This document shows positions 1 to 7,021 of a stretch of 9,322 nt of DNA, one piece after another. The notes under the pieces were generated by a model. The model worked only from the letters and a program-made list of their open reading frames with translations, was not told where the DNA came from and ran no database searches. The position numbers were made by a program, and so were the translations under genes. This DNA is from CAZOBJ01 sp964577825 (lineage in GTDB: Bacteria; Planctomycetota; SZUA-567; JAFGNG01). The stretch spans positions 1 through 9,322 of the forward strand of contig CAZOBJ010000112.1 of NCBI GenBank assembly GCA_964577825.1, written 5' to 3'. Position 1 is the stretch's first letter; every line of letters begins with the position of its first letter.

Positions 1-2556
1 ATCGACACCGTGCCCAAGCCCTGGGGCCCCGTGCGGGTGAAGGGCGACACGGTGGCTTGCTGGGGACGCGAGCACCGGTTCGATGGTTGCCCCTTGCCAG
101 CTCAGATCGTAAGCTGCGAGGCGCCCTTGCTCGCGCGACCCATCTCTGTGCACTTGAACGCGGACGGTGTGCAACAGGCTTGGCGTCGCTGCACCGTGGA
201 GTCCATGGACCGCCACCCAAACGGGCGGCACGCCACGCGCACCGCGGTCGGCCGCGTGGGCAACATCATGATCAAGAGCGTGGTGACCGTACATTTCGAC
301 GGGGCCATGCGCCTGGACGTAGAGCTGGACCCGCTGCATCCGGTGGACCTGGCGGGACTGACCATCGAGATCCCGATCCGCCGGCGCGAAGCGGCGTACG
401 TGTCCGGCCCCTTCTTGAGTGGGACCAGCGGCGGAGTGAATTGCCTGGCCGCGGACAAGCTGCCTGCGGACGAGGTTGCGGGTGGATTTCATCGGCCGCT
501 GGCATGGATCGGCAACGAGGAGCGCGGGCTGGGCTGGTGCGCGTCGTCTGAAGAAGGCTGGGACAAGGGAGACTGCTTGGCCGTGCGGCGCGAGCGCAAC
601 GCGCTCGTGTTTCAAATGCGGGTGGTGCGCACGCCGCGTCGGCTGGACGCGCCGCTGAGCATTTCGTTCGGGCTTCAGGCCAATCCCTGGCGCCCGCTGG
701 AAAAGGGCTCAGAGCACTTCAACATCTACCATCACCATTGGCTGTACGGGTTTGACGAGGAGGGCCTGCGAGCCCTGCGCGACCTGGGGGTGACGGTCCT
801 CATCTTCCACTCGCTGTGGTCGCACCACCACTCGTACCCGGAGACCCGGTACAGCAAGCAATTGCATACCCTGGTGCGCCGGGCGCACAAGCTGGGAATG
901 AAGCTCTTGGTGTATTTCGGCAGCGAGTTCAGCCACGGCGCGCCGGAGTGGCCCGACTGGGGCGAGCGCTGGGCCCGGCGCGATCCCGAACAGGGGTACC
1001 GGCCGACGCGCGAGCCGCGATATCCTGCGCCGCACATCTGCACCAACACCGAATGGCCGGACTACATCCTGCACGGAATCGAGCGGCTGCTGGAGAAGTA
1101 CGACCTGGACGGCGTGTACCTCGACGGATGGGCCGACTGGACCGGCCCCTGCAGCAAGGCGATCCACGGATGCGGGTACGACGGACCCGACGGCACGCGG
1201 CAGCCCACGTATCCCTTCTGGACGCGCCGAGACCTGATGGAGCGCGTGTATAACCTGGTCAAGACGCATCGCCCGGACGGGCTGGTGGACCTGCACGCCA
1301 GCCCGGGACCGGCGATTATGACCGCGCACTTCGGCACCAGTTGCTTCGGTGGGGAGGGGTACCAGGGCGACTTCGGCCGGGTGAACCTGGGCCAGTTCCG
1401 GGCCCTGCACATGGGCCGCGAGCAGTGGGGCGTGCACTCGGACATCATCGCGTCCGCGGACGTGGACTACGGCATGACCATGGGCGTGGTGCACAACGTG
1501 CTCCCGCGCGCGGGTGCGTACGAGCCCGGGCATCGCGTCACGCTTCGGCAGCAGGCGCGCGTGTGGCGCGCGCGCGACGCGTTCGGTGCGTGGCGAGCCG
1601 ACTGGCTGCCTTACTGGCGCAACCAGGATGTGGTGCGCGTGCGCCCCGAGGGCGTGAAGGTGAGCCTGTGGGCCCGGCCGGGCAAGGGCGCGCTCTTCGC
1701 CATTTCCAACCTGGGCCACGAGGACGCGCGGGCGAACGTGCACGTGCGGTGGAACAAGATCGGCCTCGAAGGAGACCGAGAGCCCCTGGACCTGCTCTCC
1801 GAGGAGCTGCCCCTGCGCGTGCGGGGAAGCGGCATGGACGTCTCCGTTCCCGCGCACCGGTACAGGCTGGTGTTCGTGGGCGGTCCGCAGGACCGGCTGT
1901 GGAAGCGCATGGAGAAGTGCCGGCGTTGGATCAGCGAGCAGGCGGACCAGTATACCCGCCTGGACGAGTGGATGGTGCTCGGGCCCTTTGGCGAGGCAGA
2001 GCCGGCCATGGTGCGCGACGACCGGGGCCGGGTCCGGGACGTGGGCGACGACTACCGCGGCCTGGAGACGCCCTTCCCGCCGGAGTTGGGGCCGGTGGAC
2101 CTGTCCGCCAAGTATGTGGTCGCGGACGGGCGCGAGCAGGGCTGGATACGCGCGATGGCCGAGGACGGGTTCCTGACCATCCCGCACGAGGCGATGCGCG
2201 GTGTATTCGACGTCATTTACCTGTACACGCGCGTGTTCTTCCCCACGCTCGTGCCCTCGCACCAGGACAATCCGGTGGACATTCTGCTTCGCACTTCGCA
2301 TGCAACCCGGATGTGGGTCAATGGCGAGGAGGTCTACAAGCACGGCGGGACCGGCACGCCCCGGTACGGCATCCGTCCCTCGCCGAGCGTGCTTCAGGAC
2401 CCGGACGTCATCCCGGCCGTGCTGCACCCGGGCTGGAACCCGGTGCTCATCAAGACCGTGGCGCGGCAGACGCCCGGCACGCGGATCTCTTTCGAGGTCA
2501 CGGGCCGCGGCGGAGCCAAGATTCCACCGTTGCAGATCGAGGCGATACCCAAGTAG
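1..2556 (+). CDS. Glycoside-hydrolase-like TIM-barrel protein with C-terminal beta-sandwich domains (5' partial)
   Basis: The reading frame is open from the first base to TAG at 2554-2556. A GTG at 10 is the first possible start, but no ribosome site can be seen before it, so the gene probably begins upstream. Residues are counted from that GTG. Residues 1-225 look like a beta-sandwich, with a GLGWCASSEEGW stretch (173-184) as seen next to the barrel in DUF6067/GH123-like proteins. Residues 236-500 read as a TIM barrel: NIYHHHW (238-244), a strand ending KLLVYFGSEF (298-307), and DLDGVYLDGW (365-374), whose Asp372 sits where clan-type hydrolases place an acidic residue. E449 in GGEGY is another catalytic candidate. 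Residues 545-625 form a sandwich, and 650-832 resemble a galactose-binding jelly roll (WMVLGPF, MWVNGEEVY, HPGWNPVLIK). A glycan-cleaving or glycan-binding role is likely. The substrate is unknown, and the family assignment is by memory of motifs only. The ATP-grasp gene follows on the same strand and may be co-transcribed. Confidence 0.8.
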   Translation: MDTVPKPWGPVRVKGDTVACWGREHRFDGCPLPAQIVSCEAPLLARPISVHLNADGVQQAWRRCTVESMDRHPNGRHATRTAVGRVGNIMIKSVVTVHFDGAMRLDVELDPLHPVDLAGLTIEIPIRRREAAYVSGPFLSGTSGGVNCLAADKLPADEVAGGFHRPLAWIGNEERGLGWCASSEEGWDKGDCLAVRRERNALVFQMRVVRTPRRLDAPLSISFGLQANPWRPLEKGSEHFNIYHHHWLYGFDEEGLRALRDLGVTVLIFHSLWSHHHSYPETRYSKQLHTLVRRAHKLGMKLLVYFGSEFSHGAPEWPDWGERWARRDPEQGYRPTREPRYPAPHICTNTEWPDYILHGIERLLEKYDLDGVYLDGWADWTGPCSKAIHGCGYDGPDGTRQPTYPFWTRRDLMERVYNLVKTHRPDGLVDLHASPGPAIMTAHFGTSCFGGEGYQGDFGRVNLGQFRALHMGREQWGVHSDIIASADVDYGMTMGVVHNVLPRAGAYEPGHRVTLRQQARVWRARDAFGAWRADWLPYWRNQDVVRVRPEGVKVSLWARPGKGALFAISNLGHEDARANVHVRWNKIGLEGDREPLDLLSEELPLRVRGSGMDVSVPAHRYRLVFVGGPQDRLWKRMEKCRRWISEQADQYTRLDEWMVLGPFGEAEPAMVRDDRGRVRDVGDDYRGLETPFPPELGPVDLSAKYVVADGREQGWIRAMAEDGFLTIPHEAMRGVFDVIYLYTRVFFPTLVPSHQDNPVDILLRTSHATRMWVNGEEVYKHGGTGTPRYGIRPSPSVLQDPDVIPAVLHPGWNPVLIKTVARQTPGTRISFEVTGRGGAKIPPLQIEAIPK

Positions 2557-2567
2557 GGGCCAGCGCC

Positions 2568-2620
2568 TCGCGGCCGGGGTTCGTCAATGCACACCACCGC
2601 GCGCGTGCGTCGCGGCCGGG
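2568..2620. repeat. Short direct repeat in the hydrolase/ATP-grasp spacer
   Basis: The 11-base unit TCGCGGCCGGG occurs at 2568-2578 and again at 2610-2620, 42 bases apart, inside the 79-base spacer (2557-2635). No promoter-like pair or terminator hairpin is apparent in this spacer. In sequence this GC-rich the repeat could be chance. Confidence 0.3.
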
Positions 2621-2622
2621 AC

Positions 2623-2626
2623 GGAG
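2623..2626 (+). promoter_or_regulatory. Ribosome binding site fixing the ATP-grasp start
   Basis: GGAG lies 9 bases before the ATG at 2636, with a second purine stretch AAGAGG at 2627-2632. The reading frame stays open for more than 400 bases upstream, inside the hydrolase gene. This site, together with the Rossmann-like beginning of the protein right after the ATG, is what fixes the start here. Confidence 0.6.
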
Positions 2627-2635
2627 AAGAGGCGC

Positions 2636-3556
2636 ATGCGGGGCTGGATTCTGTATCGTCGCGCCGAGCAAGAGCTCGATCCGTGCGCGTATGAGATCAA
2701 CCGACTGCGCGAGGCCGCGGTGCGGGGCGGCGTGGACCTTCGCGTGGTGCGGCCCGAGCACTTCCAGCTCTTGGTCGGAGACCCAAACTCCAGGACGGCG
2801 TGGCTGGACGGCGAGGAAGTGGCGCTGCCCGACTTCCTGTTGCCGCGCATGGGGGCTGGCACCACCTACTTCGCGTTGGCGGTGATTCGCCACCTGGAAC
2901 GACTGGGCGTGCCCGCGTTCAACAGCGCGGCGAGCGTGGCCACGGTGCGCGACAAGCTCTACACGCAGCAGGTGCTCGCCGCGAGCGGACTGCCTTCCGT
3001 GAAGACGATGCTCGTCAAATTTCCGGTCGACCCCGCGTGCGTGGAGCGGTCGCTCGGGTTCCCCGTGGTCCTGAAACCGGTGTCTGGCTCGCATGGGCGA
3101 GGCGTGTTTCTGTGTCAGACGGCCGAACAGCTGGAGGACGTGGTGGGCCTCATCATGGCCGGCCGGGCGACCGAGTTCGTGCTGATCCAGGAGTTCGTGA
3201 GCGCCAGCCGCGGCCGCGACCTGCGCGTGTTCACTCTGGGCGGGCGGCCCGTGGCCTGCATGCAGCGCACGGCAACGGTGGGCTTCCGCGCGAACGTCAG
3301 CCGGGGCGCGACCGTGACCGCGCATCCGATGACCCCGAAAATCGAGCGGCTCGCATCCGAGGCCAGCCGGTTGTTCGGACTGGAGATCGCGGGCGTGGAC
3401 CTGCTGTTCCGCGAGGACGGATTCGCAATCTGCGAGGTCAACTCCTCCCCGGGGTTCCGGGGGTTGGAGGAATGCCACTCGATCGACATCGCTGGGGCGA
3501 TATTCGCCCATGTGCGCGAGCGCCTGTCGGCCGCGCAGGGGCGGTCCGGCGGCTGA
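2636..3556 (+). CDS. RimK-family ATP-grasp ligase (glutamate-ligase-like)
   Basis: The protein has 306 residues, close to the roughly 300 of E. coli RimK. Family members use ATP to form an acyl phosphate and join it to an amine, for example adding glutamate to ribosomal protein S6, to LysW-type carriers or to coenzyme F420. Visible parts: an N-terminal preATP-grasp domain (1-100, MRGWILYRR with LPRMGAG at 69-75); the ATP-binding lysines K107 (RDKLYTQQVL) and K147 (FPVVLKPVSGSHGRG, 142-156, with the glycine-rich loop); the hinge IQEFV (184-188); the basic substrate segment GFRANVSRGA (216-225); and the metal-binding end AGVD (252-255) and EVNSSPGF (267-274, E267 and N269). The tail GLEECHSIDIAG closely follows RimK. 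The gene starts 79 bases after the hydrolase gene and converges on the FHA gene. No acceptor protein is encoded beside it, so the substrate is open; S6, a small carrier or a glycan-linked amine are possibilities. Family certain, substrate not. Confidence 0.9.
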   Translation: MRGWILYRRAEQELDPCAYEINRLREAAVRGGVDLRVVRPEHFQLLVGDPNSRTAWLDGEEVALPDFLLPRMGAGTTYFALAVIRHLERLGVPAFNSAASVATVRDKLYTQQVLAASGLPSVKTMLVKFPVDPACVERSLGFPVVLKPVSGSHGRGVFLCQTAEQLEDVVGLIMAGRATEFVLIQEFVSASRGRDLRVFTLGGRPVACMQRTATVGFRANVSRGATVTAHPMTPKIERLASEASRLFGLEIAGVDLLFREDGFAICEVNSSPGFRGLEECHSIDIAGAIFAHVRERLSAAQGRSGG

Positions 3557-3592
3557 CGACCTGAGTGGCGATCGAAGGGATGTGCGCCCGGC

Positions 3593-4414
3593 TCAGCCCC
3601 GGCCCCACAGAGTCCACCACAGCCCGAACGCCCCGGCAAGCACCGCCAGCAACAGGAGCGCGAGCAACAGCGTGCGCCGAAGCCGCTGCGGCGGGGCGAG
3701 GTGCGGCTCGGTCATCCCGGGCCGCGCGCCTGCGGGCGTGGCCGGCTGGGGCGTGTCGGGCATGTCTTCAGGGCCGGCCAAGTAGAAGCGGAACCGCTGG
3801 TCGCCCACGCGCAGCACGTCGCCCTCACGCAGGGTTACCTCGTCAATGCGCTGGCCGTTCACAAAGGTTCCGTTCGTGGAGCCGAGGTCCTGGACGAGAT
3901 ATCCCTCGTCGGTGGGCACGATCCGGGTGTTGCGGCGGCTGACGAGGCTCTCGACGATCTGCACGTTGCAGCGTCGCCCGCGGCCGATGAGGATCGGGTC
4001 GGTGCCCAGCCCGAAGCGCTGACCACCGAGCGGACCGCCTGTGGCCTCCAGCATGCCCAGCTTGCCCTGGGCCTGCGCGGCGCCTTGCGAGGACGCAGTG
4101 TCACCCTCGTCGGCCTGGGCGGGCTCCTCGATCGTCAGGGTGAAGCTCCCCACGTCCAGGGCGTCGCCGACGTTCACCTTGGTCTTGGTGTTCGGGGAGA
4201 TGAGCTCGCCTCGCAGCAGGGTGCCGTTGCCGCTTCCCATGTCCTCGACATAGGTCTCGCCGCCTTCGCGCACAAGGCGGCAGTGTTGGCGCGAGGCATG
4301 GATCTCGTCCAGGACCACGTCGTTGTCCGAGTGTCGGCCGACGGACAGGGTCCCTTTCTCGGGCAGGGACAACCGCTGGACGACGCGGTCCGCATCGCGC
4401 ACCACAAGGTCCAT
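3593..4414 (-). CDS. Tandem FHA-domain protein with C-terminal membrane anchor
   Basis: The protein has 273 residues. FHA domains bind phosphothreonine peptides. FHA1 (about 1-97) has GR at 26-27, S41-x-x-H44 and the loop GSGNGT (60-65). FHA2 (about 118-212) has GR at 144-145, S159-R-R-N162 and LGSTNGTFVNG (177-187). In FHA2 the usual histidine of SxxH is asparagine (codon 3931-3929), while the residues that touch phosphate (R145, S159, N181) are kept. The linker 98-117 is rich in Ala, Gln and acidic residues, and 215-243 is Pro-rich. Then RLRR (244-247) precedes a hydrophobic span 248-270 rich in Leu and Trp, which gives a tail anchor with the FHA domains in the cytoplasm. ATG 4414 is chosen over in-frame codons further upstream, which fall in the glycosyltransferase gene, because GGAGG lies 7 bases before it. 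No Ser/Thr kinase is in the window, so the phosphorylated partner must be encoded elsewhere. Role in glycan assembly, signalling or secretion is unknown. Confidence 0.9.
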   Translation of the reverse strand: MDLVVRDADRVVQRLSLPEKGTLSVGRHSDNDVVLDEIHASRQHCRLVREGGETYVEDMGSGNGTLLRGELISPNTKTKVNVGDALDVGSFTLTIEEPAQADEGDTASSQGAAQAQGKLGMLEATGGPLGGQRFGLGTDPILIGRGRRCNVQIVESLVSRRNTRIVPTDEGYLVQDLGSTNGTFVNGQRIDEVTLREGDVLRVGDQRFRFYLAGPEDMPDTPQPATPAGARPGMTEPHLAPPQRLRRTLLLALLLLAVLAGAFGLWWTLWGRG

Positions 4415-4421
4415 GGATCGG

Positions 4422-4426
4422 CCTCC
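4422..4426 (-). promoter_or_regulatory. Ribosome binding site fixing the FHA protein start
   Basis: On the minus strand GGAGG stands 7 bases before ATG 4414. The frame is open for a further 74 codons upstream, overlapping the end of the glycosyltransferase gene. The SD sequence and the immediate start of the FHA beta strand support 4414. Confidence 0.7.
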
Positions 4427-4466
4427 GCTGGCGGCAGGGCGCCCGTGCCTGCTGGCGCTGATGTGT

Positions 4467-4494
4467 AGTGTAGCCGCCGAGCCGGGGAACGCAA
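4467..4494 (-). promoter_or_regulatory. Candidate promoter for the FHA gene
   Basis: Reading the minus strand, TTGCGT (4494-4489) and TACACT (4472-4467) are 16 bases apart. They match the sigma70 consensus at 3/6 and 4/6 positions. Transcription would start near 4460, giving a leader of about 46 bases. The gene could then be expressed apart from the glycosyltransferase, whose stop is 103 bases upstream of ATG 4414. The match is moderate. Confidence 0.35.
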
Positions 4495-4499
4495 GCGTT
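4488..4499. promoter_or_regulatory. Small inverted repeat over the FHA -35 region
   Basis: AACGC (4488-4492), two bases, GCGTT (4495-4499) form a perfect 5+5 dyad that covers the proposed -35 element of the FHA promoter. This is where a repressor could bind, but the dyad is short and chance is possible. Confidence 0.25.
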
Positions 4500-4517
4500 T
4501 CTGCGGTGATCTGCAGG

Positions 4518-6815
4518 TTAGAGCGCGGAGAGCGCCTCGCACCAGGCGGCGCCCACTGCGCTGGGGGCATACGTCCTTCGGACGAACTCCCGTCCGGCAC
4601 GGTTGTAGGAGACCCCTTGCTCCAGGAGCCGGGCAAACACGTCGACGGCCTCCTGCATGTTGCGCGCGCGCAGGCAGTGGGGGAAGGGGCCGCTGTACAC
4701 GACCTGCCGGCCCCAGGCCAGGGACTCGAGCACCATCTTGGGCAGGCCGTCGTGGCGGGTCAGGCGCACATACACGCTGTGGTCCCGGTACACGGAGGGC
4801 ATGTCCTGGATGAACCCCAGGAACTCGACATTGGGCGGGAGCTCTCGATGCGCCGGCGGCGGGGACACAAGCACACGGAACGGGACATGGGAGAACCGTG
4901 CGGCCAGATCGCAGAATGCTCCGATGCCGTAGAAATCATCGTGCTCCAGGCCTACGTGCGTGCCGTAGGTGAACACCGCGGGCGCGCGGGGCGGGGGCGC
5001 CTCGGGGACCTGGGTGAGCGTATGGTCCACGATGGGGACCACACTCGCGCGTACGCCCAGGGCCTGGTGCAGCTCAGCGGCCAAGCGGTCGCTCACCGCC
5101 CAGTGGCGATCCACGTGGGGGAGCACGGCGCGGCGGAACCGTTCGCGCCGCGCGGGGTCGGTCTGCATGTGGTAGACGTCCGTGCCGATCCAGTGAAGCA
5201 CGGTCCGGCGTCCCAACAGCCGCGCGGCTCGGAATCGGTTCGGCCATTCCTGCACGCCGAGCGCGTAGAACGCATCGGCCGGCCGGCAAGCCAGGGCCCC
5301 TAGCCAGAAGAGGAGCCTGTCATTGCGCGGATGGCGCAGGGGCCGCGCGCGGGCACCGGCTGCGGTGAGCGCCTGCTGGACCGTGGTCAGCAACCTGGGG
5401 CCTGCGCCTTCCTGGAGTACGGTGACGCGCGGGCCGGTGTGTGGACCCGATTCGGCGAGTGCCTGGTCGAACACGTGCCCGAGTTGTTCGGTGAGCCGCC
5501 GGCGGGTGAAGCGGCCGAGGAACGCCTCGTCCGGCTCCGCGTGCAGTCGGCCGGCTCGCCATGCGTCATGATAGCCAAGCAGGGCGCGGGCAATGGCCGC
5601 GGGCTCGGGCTCACATGCCCGGCCCAGTCCGGAGCGCACGCAGTAGTCGATGCCTTCGCTCGGGCCGCCGATCGCCAGGATAGGCCGCCGCGCAGCCATG
5701 TACTCGTATGTCTTGCCGCCGATCACGTAGTTGCGGGCCCGGCCGCGCCGTCGGGCGGCGAGGTGCACGAGCACATCGGCCGCGCGCATGGCCGCCACCG
5801 CGTCGGTGTGCGGCACGGGGCCGAGGCGGCGGACCACCTGCCCCAAGCCCAGCGCAGCCACCGTAGCGTCGAACCGTTCGGGGTCGTTGACCTGGCCGTA
5901 GAAGCGCAGGTCCATGTCCTCAAAAAGCCCGGGACGTTGGCGGCCGGCCTCGCGCAGGCCCTGCAGTAGCGCGGTCGCGTCCACGGGGCCGCGGTCCACG
6001 AGGTCCTCGCCCGTGCACAACAGACGGCGGAACGGATTGATGCGCTTAACCCGGGGCTCGTGCGACATCGGGGGAGGCACGGCGCGCAGGGTGCCCACGT
6101 ACGCGAGGCGCAGCTTGTCGTCCGTGCGCCCGAGAAGGGGTGCGGCGAAGTCGTCCGGGTCGTATCCATTGTCCACCACCGCGGTCCGGTCCGGCTCAAG
6201 GCTGGGGAAGGTGTTCAGGTACGTCCGCCGCATCTCTTCGCCCACGAAGATCACGCGGTTCGCGCGAGACAACAGCCGGCCCTCCAGGCGGCGGGCCAAT
6301 CGGCGGTGGAGCACGGACGGGAACGGCCACTGCCCGAGGGTGAATCCGTCGCGCATATCCACGATCCACGGCAGGCCGAACTCTCGCGCAGTGCGCGCGG
6401 TCACGCGGGCCGCGGTATAGGGCCCGCACGTGCAGAACACGAGGTCGATGTCTCTCCTGGCCAGTCGCGCGCGTGCGGCGCGCAGGGCGGGCCGATACCA
6501 GGCGGCATGCAACTCCCAGAACCAGGGATACAAGAAGAATGCCGCGGGTCCGAGAAGCCGCACGCGGTGCAGCCGCTCGCGCACGCGCCATCGGTCGCCG
6601 AGCTCCGTTCGCACGACTTCCAGGTCATCGGGAACGTCCGAAGCGAGCGAGTCGTCGCTTCCGCAGTGCAGCGCGCGGCAAGCGGCCTCGGAAATCGTGA
6701 GCACCACCGGCTCGTACCCGAACTCGCGCAGGTACTTCACGAACTTGATGCTGCGCTGTACGCCACCGCCGCCTGCCGGGGGGAAATAGAAGGAAATAAG
6801 GAGCACGCGCCGCAT
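4518..6815 (-). CDS. Double glycosyltransferase: two GT-B enzymes fused in one protein
   Basis: The protein has 765 residues, about twice a normal GT4 enzyme. Module 1 (1-455) has the N-terminal loop FYFPPAGGGGVQRS (9-22), the D-x-R-D sequence VDMRDG (152-157), YVGTLR (239-244) opening the nucleotide-sugar domain, and GGKTYEYMAARRPIL (366-380) with E371, a usual donor-site element. Residues 245-290 are longer than is usual after YVGTL. Module 2 (about 463-765) restarts with a beta strand RVTVLQEG, then HWIGTDVYH (541-549), AVSDRLA (573-579), TYGTH (616-620), and DGLPKMVLESLAWG (689-702), where D689-x7-E697 replaces the common E-x7-E. There is no in-frame ATG between residues 373 and 550, so module 2 is not a separately started gene. 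The start at 6815 is followed at once by MRRVLLISFYFPP; a GGAG lies 11 bases upstream. No signal peptide or membrane span is seen. It probably acts at the inner membrane face on lipid-linked or surface glycans; sugars and linkages are unknown. Confidence 0.88.
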   Translation of the reverse strand: MRRVLLISFYFPPAGGGGVQRSIKFVKYLREFGYEPVVLTISEAACRALHCGSDDSLASDVPDDLEVVRTELGDRWRVRERLHRVRLLGPAAFFLYPWFWELHAAWYRPALRAARARLARRDIDLVFCTCGPYTAARVTARTAREFGLPWIVDMRDGFTLGQWPFPSVLHRRLARRLEGRLLSRANRVIFVGEEMRRTYLNTFPSLEPDRTAVVDNGYDPDDFAAPLLGRTDDKLRLAYVGTLRAVPPPMSHEPRVKRINPFRRLLCTGEDLVDRGPVDATALLQGLREAGRQRPGLFEDMDLRFYGQVNDPERFDATVAALGLGQVVRRLGPVPHTDAVAAMRAADVLVHLAARRRGRARNYVIGGKTYEYMAARRPILAIGGPSEGIDYCVRSGLGRACEPEPAAIARALLGYHDAWRAGRLHAEPDEAFLGRFTRRRLTEQLGHVFDQALAESGPHTGPRVTVLQEGAGPRLLTTVQQALTAAGARARPLRHPRNDRLLFWLGALACRPADAFYALGVQEWPNRFRAARLLGRRTVLHWIGTDVYHMQTDPARRERFRRAVLPHVDRHWAVSDRLAAELHQALGVRASVVPIVDHTLTQVPEAPPPRAPAVFTYGTHVGLEHDDFYGIGAFCDLAARFSHVPFRVLVSPPPAHRELPPNVEFLGFIQDMPSVYRDHSVYVRLTRHDGLPKMVLESLAWGRQVVYSGPFPHCLRARNMQEAVDVFARLLEQGVSYNRAGREFVRRTYAPSAVGAAWCEALSAL

Positions 6816-6841
6816 GCGGGCTCAAGCTCCACGGCTCGGCA

Positions 6842-6866
6842 GGGCCCCTCGGGCGAGGTGCGGCCC
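6842..6866 (-). other. Bulged hairpin in the leader of the double glycosyltransferase
   Basis: GGGCC at 6842-6846 pairs with GGCCC at 6862-6866, and CCTC at 6847-6850 pairs with GAGG at 6855-6858. This gives 9 base pairs with a 3-base bulge and a 4-base loop. It sits 26 bases before the start codon, next to the proposed GGAG site (6827-6830). Seen directly as complementarity; any function is inference. Confidence 0.35.
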
Positions 6867-6883
6867 CCCGGGAGTCGGTTCGC

Positions 6884-6910
6884 CCTCCGCGGGTTACCTG
6901 CCGCGGAAGG
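6884..6910 (-). other. Strong hairpin in the leader of the double glycosyltransferase
   Basis: TCCGCGG (6886-6892) and CCGCGGA (6901-6907) are perfect complements around an 8-base loop. Two more pairs (6884-6885 with 6909-6910) are possible past a single bulged base. No T-run follows on either strand, so it does not look like an intrinsic terminator. Confidence 0.45.
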
Positions 6911-6915
6911 AATTC

Positions 6916-6933
6916 GCCCTACCCAAGGAGGGC
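6916..6933 (-). other. Small hairpin in the leader of the double glycosyltransferase
   Basis: GCCCT (6916-6920) and AGGGC (6929-6933) can pair around an 8-base loop. The adjacent AAGG/CCTT (6934-6937 and 6943-6946) can form a further short stem. Individually weak, but they stand in a row with the two hairpins nearer the start codon. Confidence 0.3.
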
Positions 6934-6957
6934 AAGGACGTCCCTTAGCGCGAGCCG

Positions 6958-6986
6958 ATTGTATGGACCGTGCACGCGCAAGTCCA
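6958..6986 (-). promoter_or_regulatory. Candidate promoter for the double glycosyltransferase
   Basis: On the minus strand TGGACT (6986-6981) and TACAAT (6963-6958) are separated by 17 bases, matching sigma70 consensus at 4/6 and 5/6. TACAAT is one of few AT-rich hexamers in the area. Start of transcription would be near 6951, leaving a leader of about 135 bases with several possible hairpins before ATG 6815. Read-through from the radical SAM gene remains possible. Confidence 0.4.
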
Positions 6987-6992
6987 GGACAA

Positions 6993-7014
6993 GGCCTTGG
7001 CTCGCGGCAAGGCC
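6993..7014 (-). terminator. Hairpin just after the radical SAM gene, possible weak terminator
   Basis: GGCCTTG (6993-6999) and CAAGGCC (7008-7014) form a perfect 7-pair stem with an 8-base loop, beginning 7 bases past the stop codon of the radical SAM gene. There is no T-rich tail, so factor-independent termination would be poor. It may instead protect the transcript end or do nothing. Confidence 0.3.
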
Positions 7015-7021
7015 GCGTTCG

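Noticed and set aside
709..2427. Long open frame of 572 codons on the minus strand opposite the hydrolase gene.
   Set aside because: Typical antisense shadow of a GC-rich gene: His/Arg/Val/Pro-rich composition, no recognisable domain, no SD, while the plus strand shows clear fold motifs.
2201..2635. In-frame upstream extension of the ATP-grasp protein by about 145 residues.
   Set aside because: The extension lies within the hydrolase coding sequence, has shadow-like composition, and the ATG at 2636 has a good SD and the family-typical N-terminus.
1341..2885. Plus-strand open frame rich in Arg, Ala, Gly and Pro that overlaps both the hydrolase and ATP-grasp genes.
   Set aside because: Composition and lack of domains fit a frame shadow; both overlapped genes have strong family motifs.
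3526..3592. Possible terminator between the convergent ATP-grasp and FHA genes: an imperfect 8-pair stem (3526-3533 with 3550-3557).
   Set aside because: It lies mainly within the ATP-grasp coding end, has a 16-base loop and a G-T pair, and lacks a T-run on either strand.
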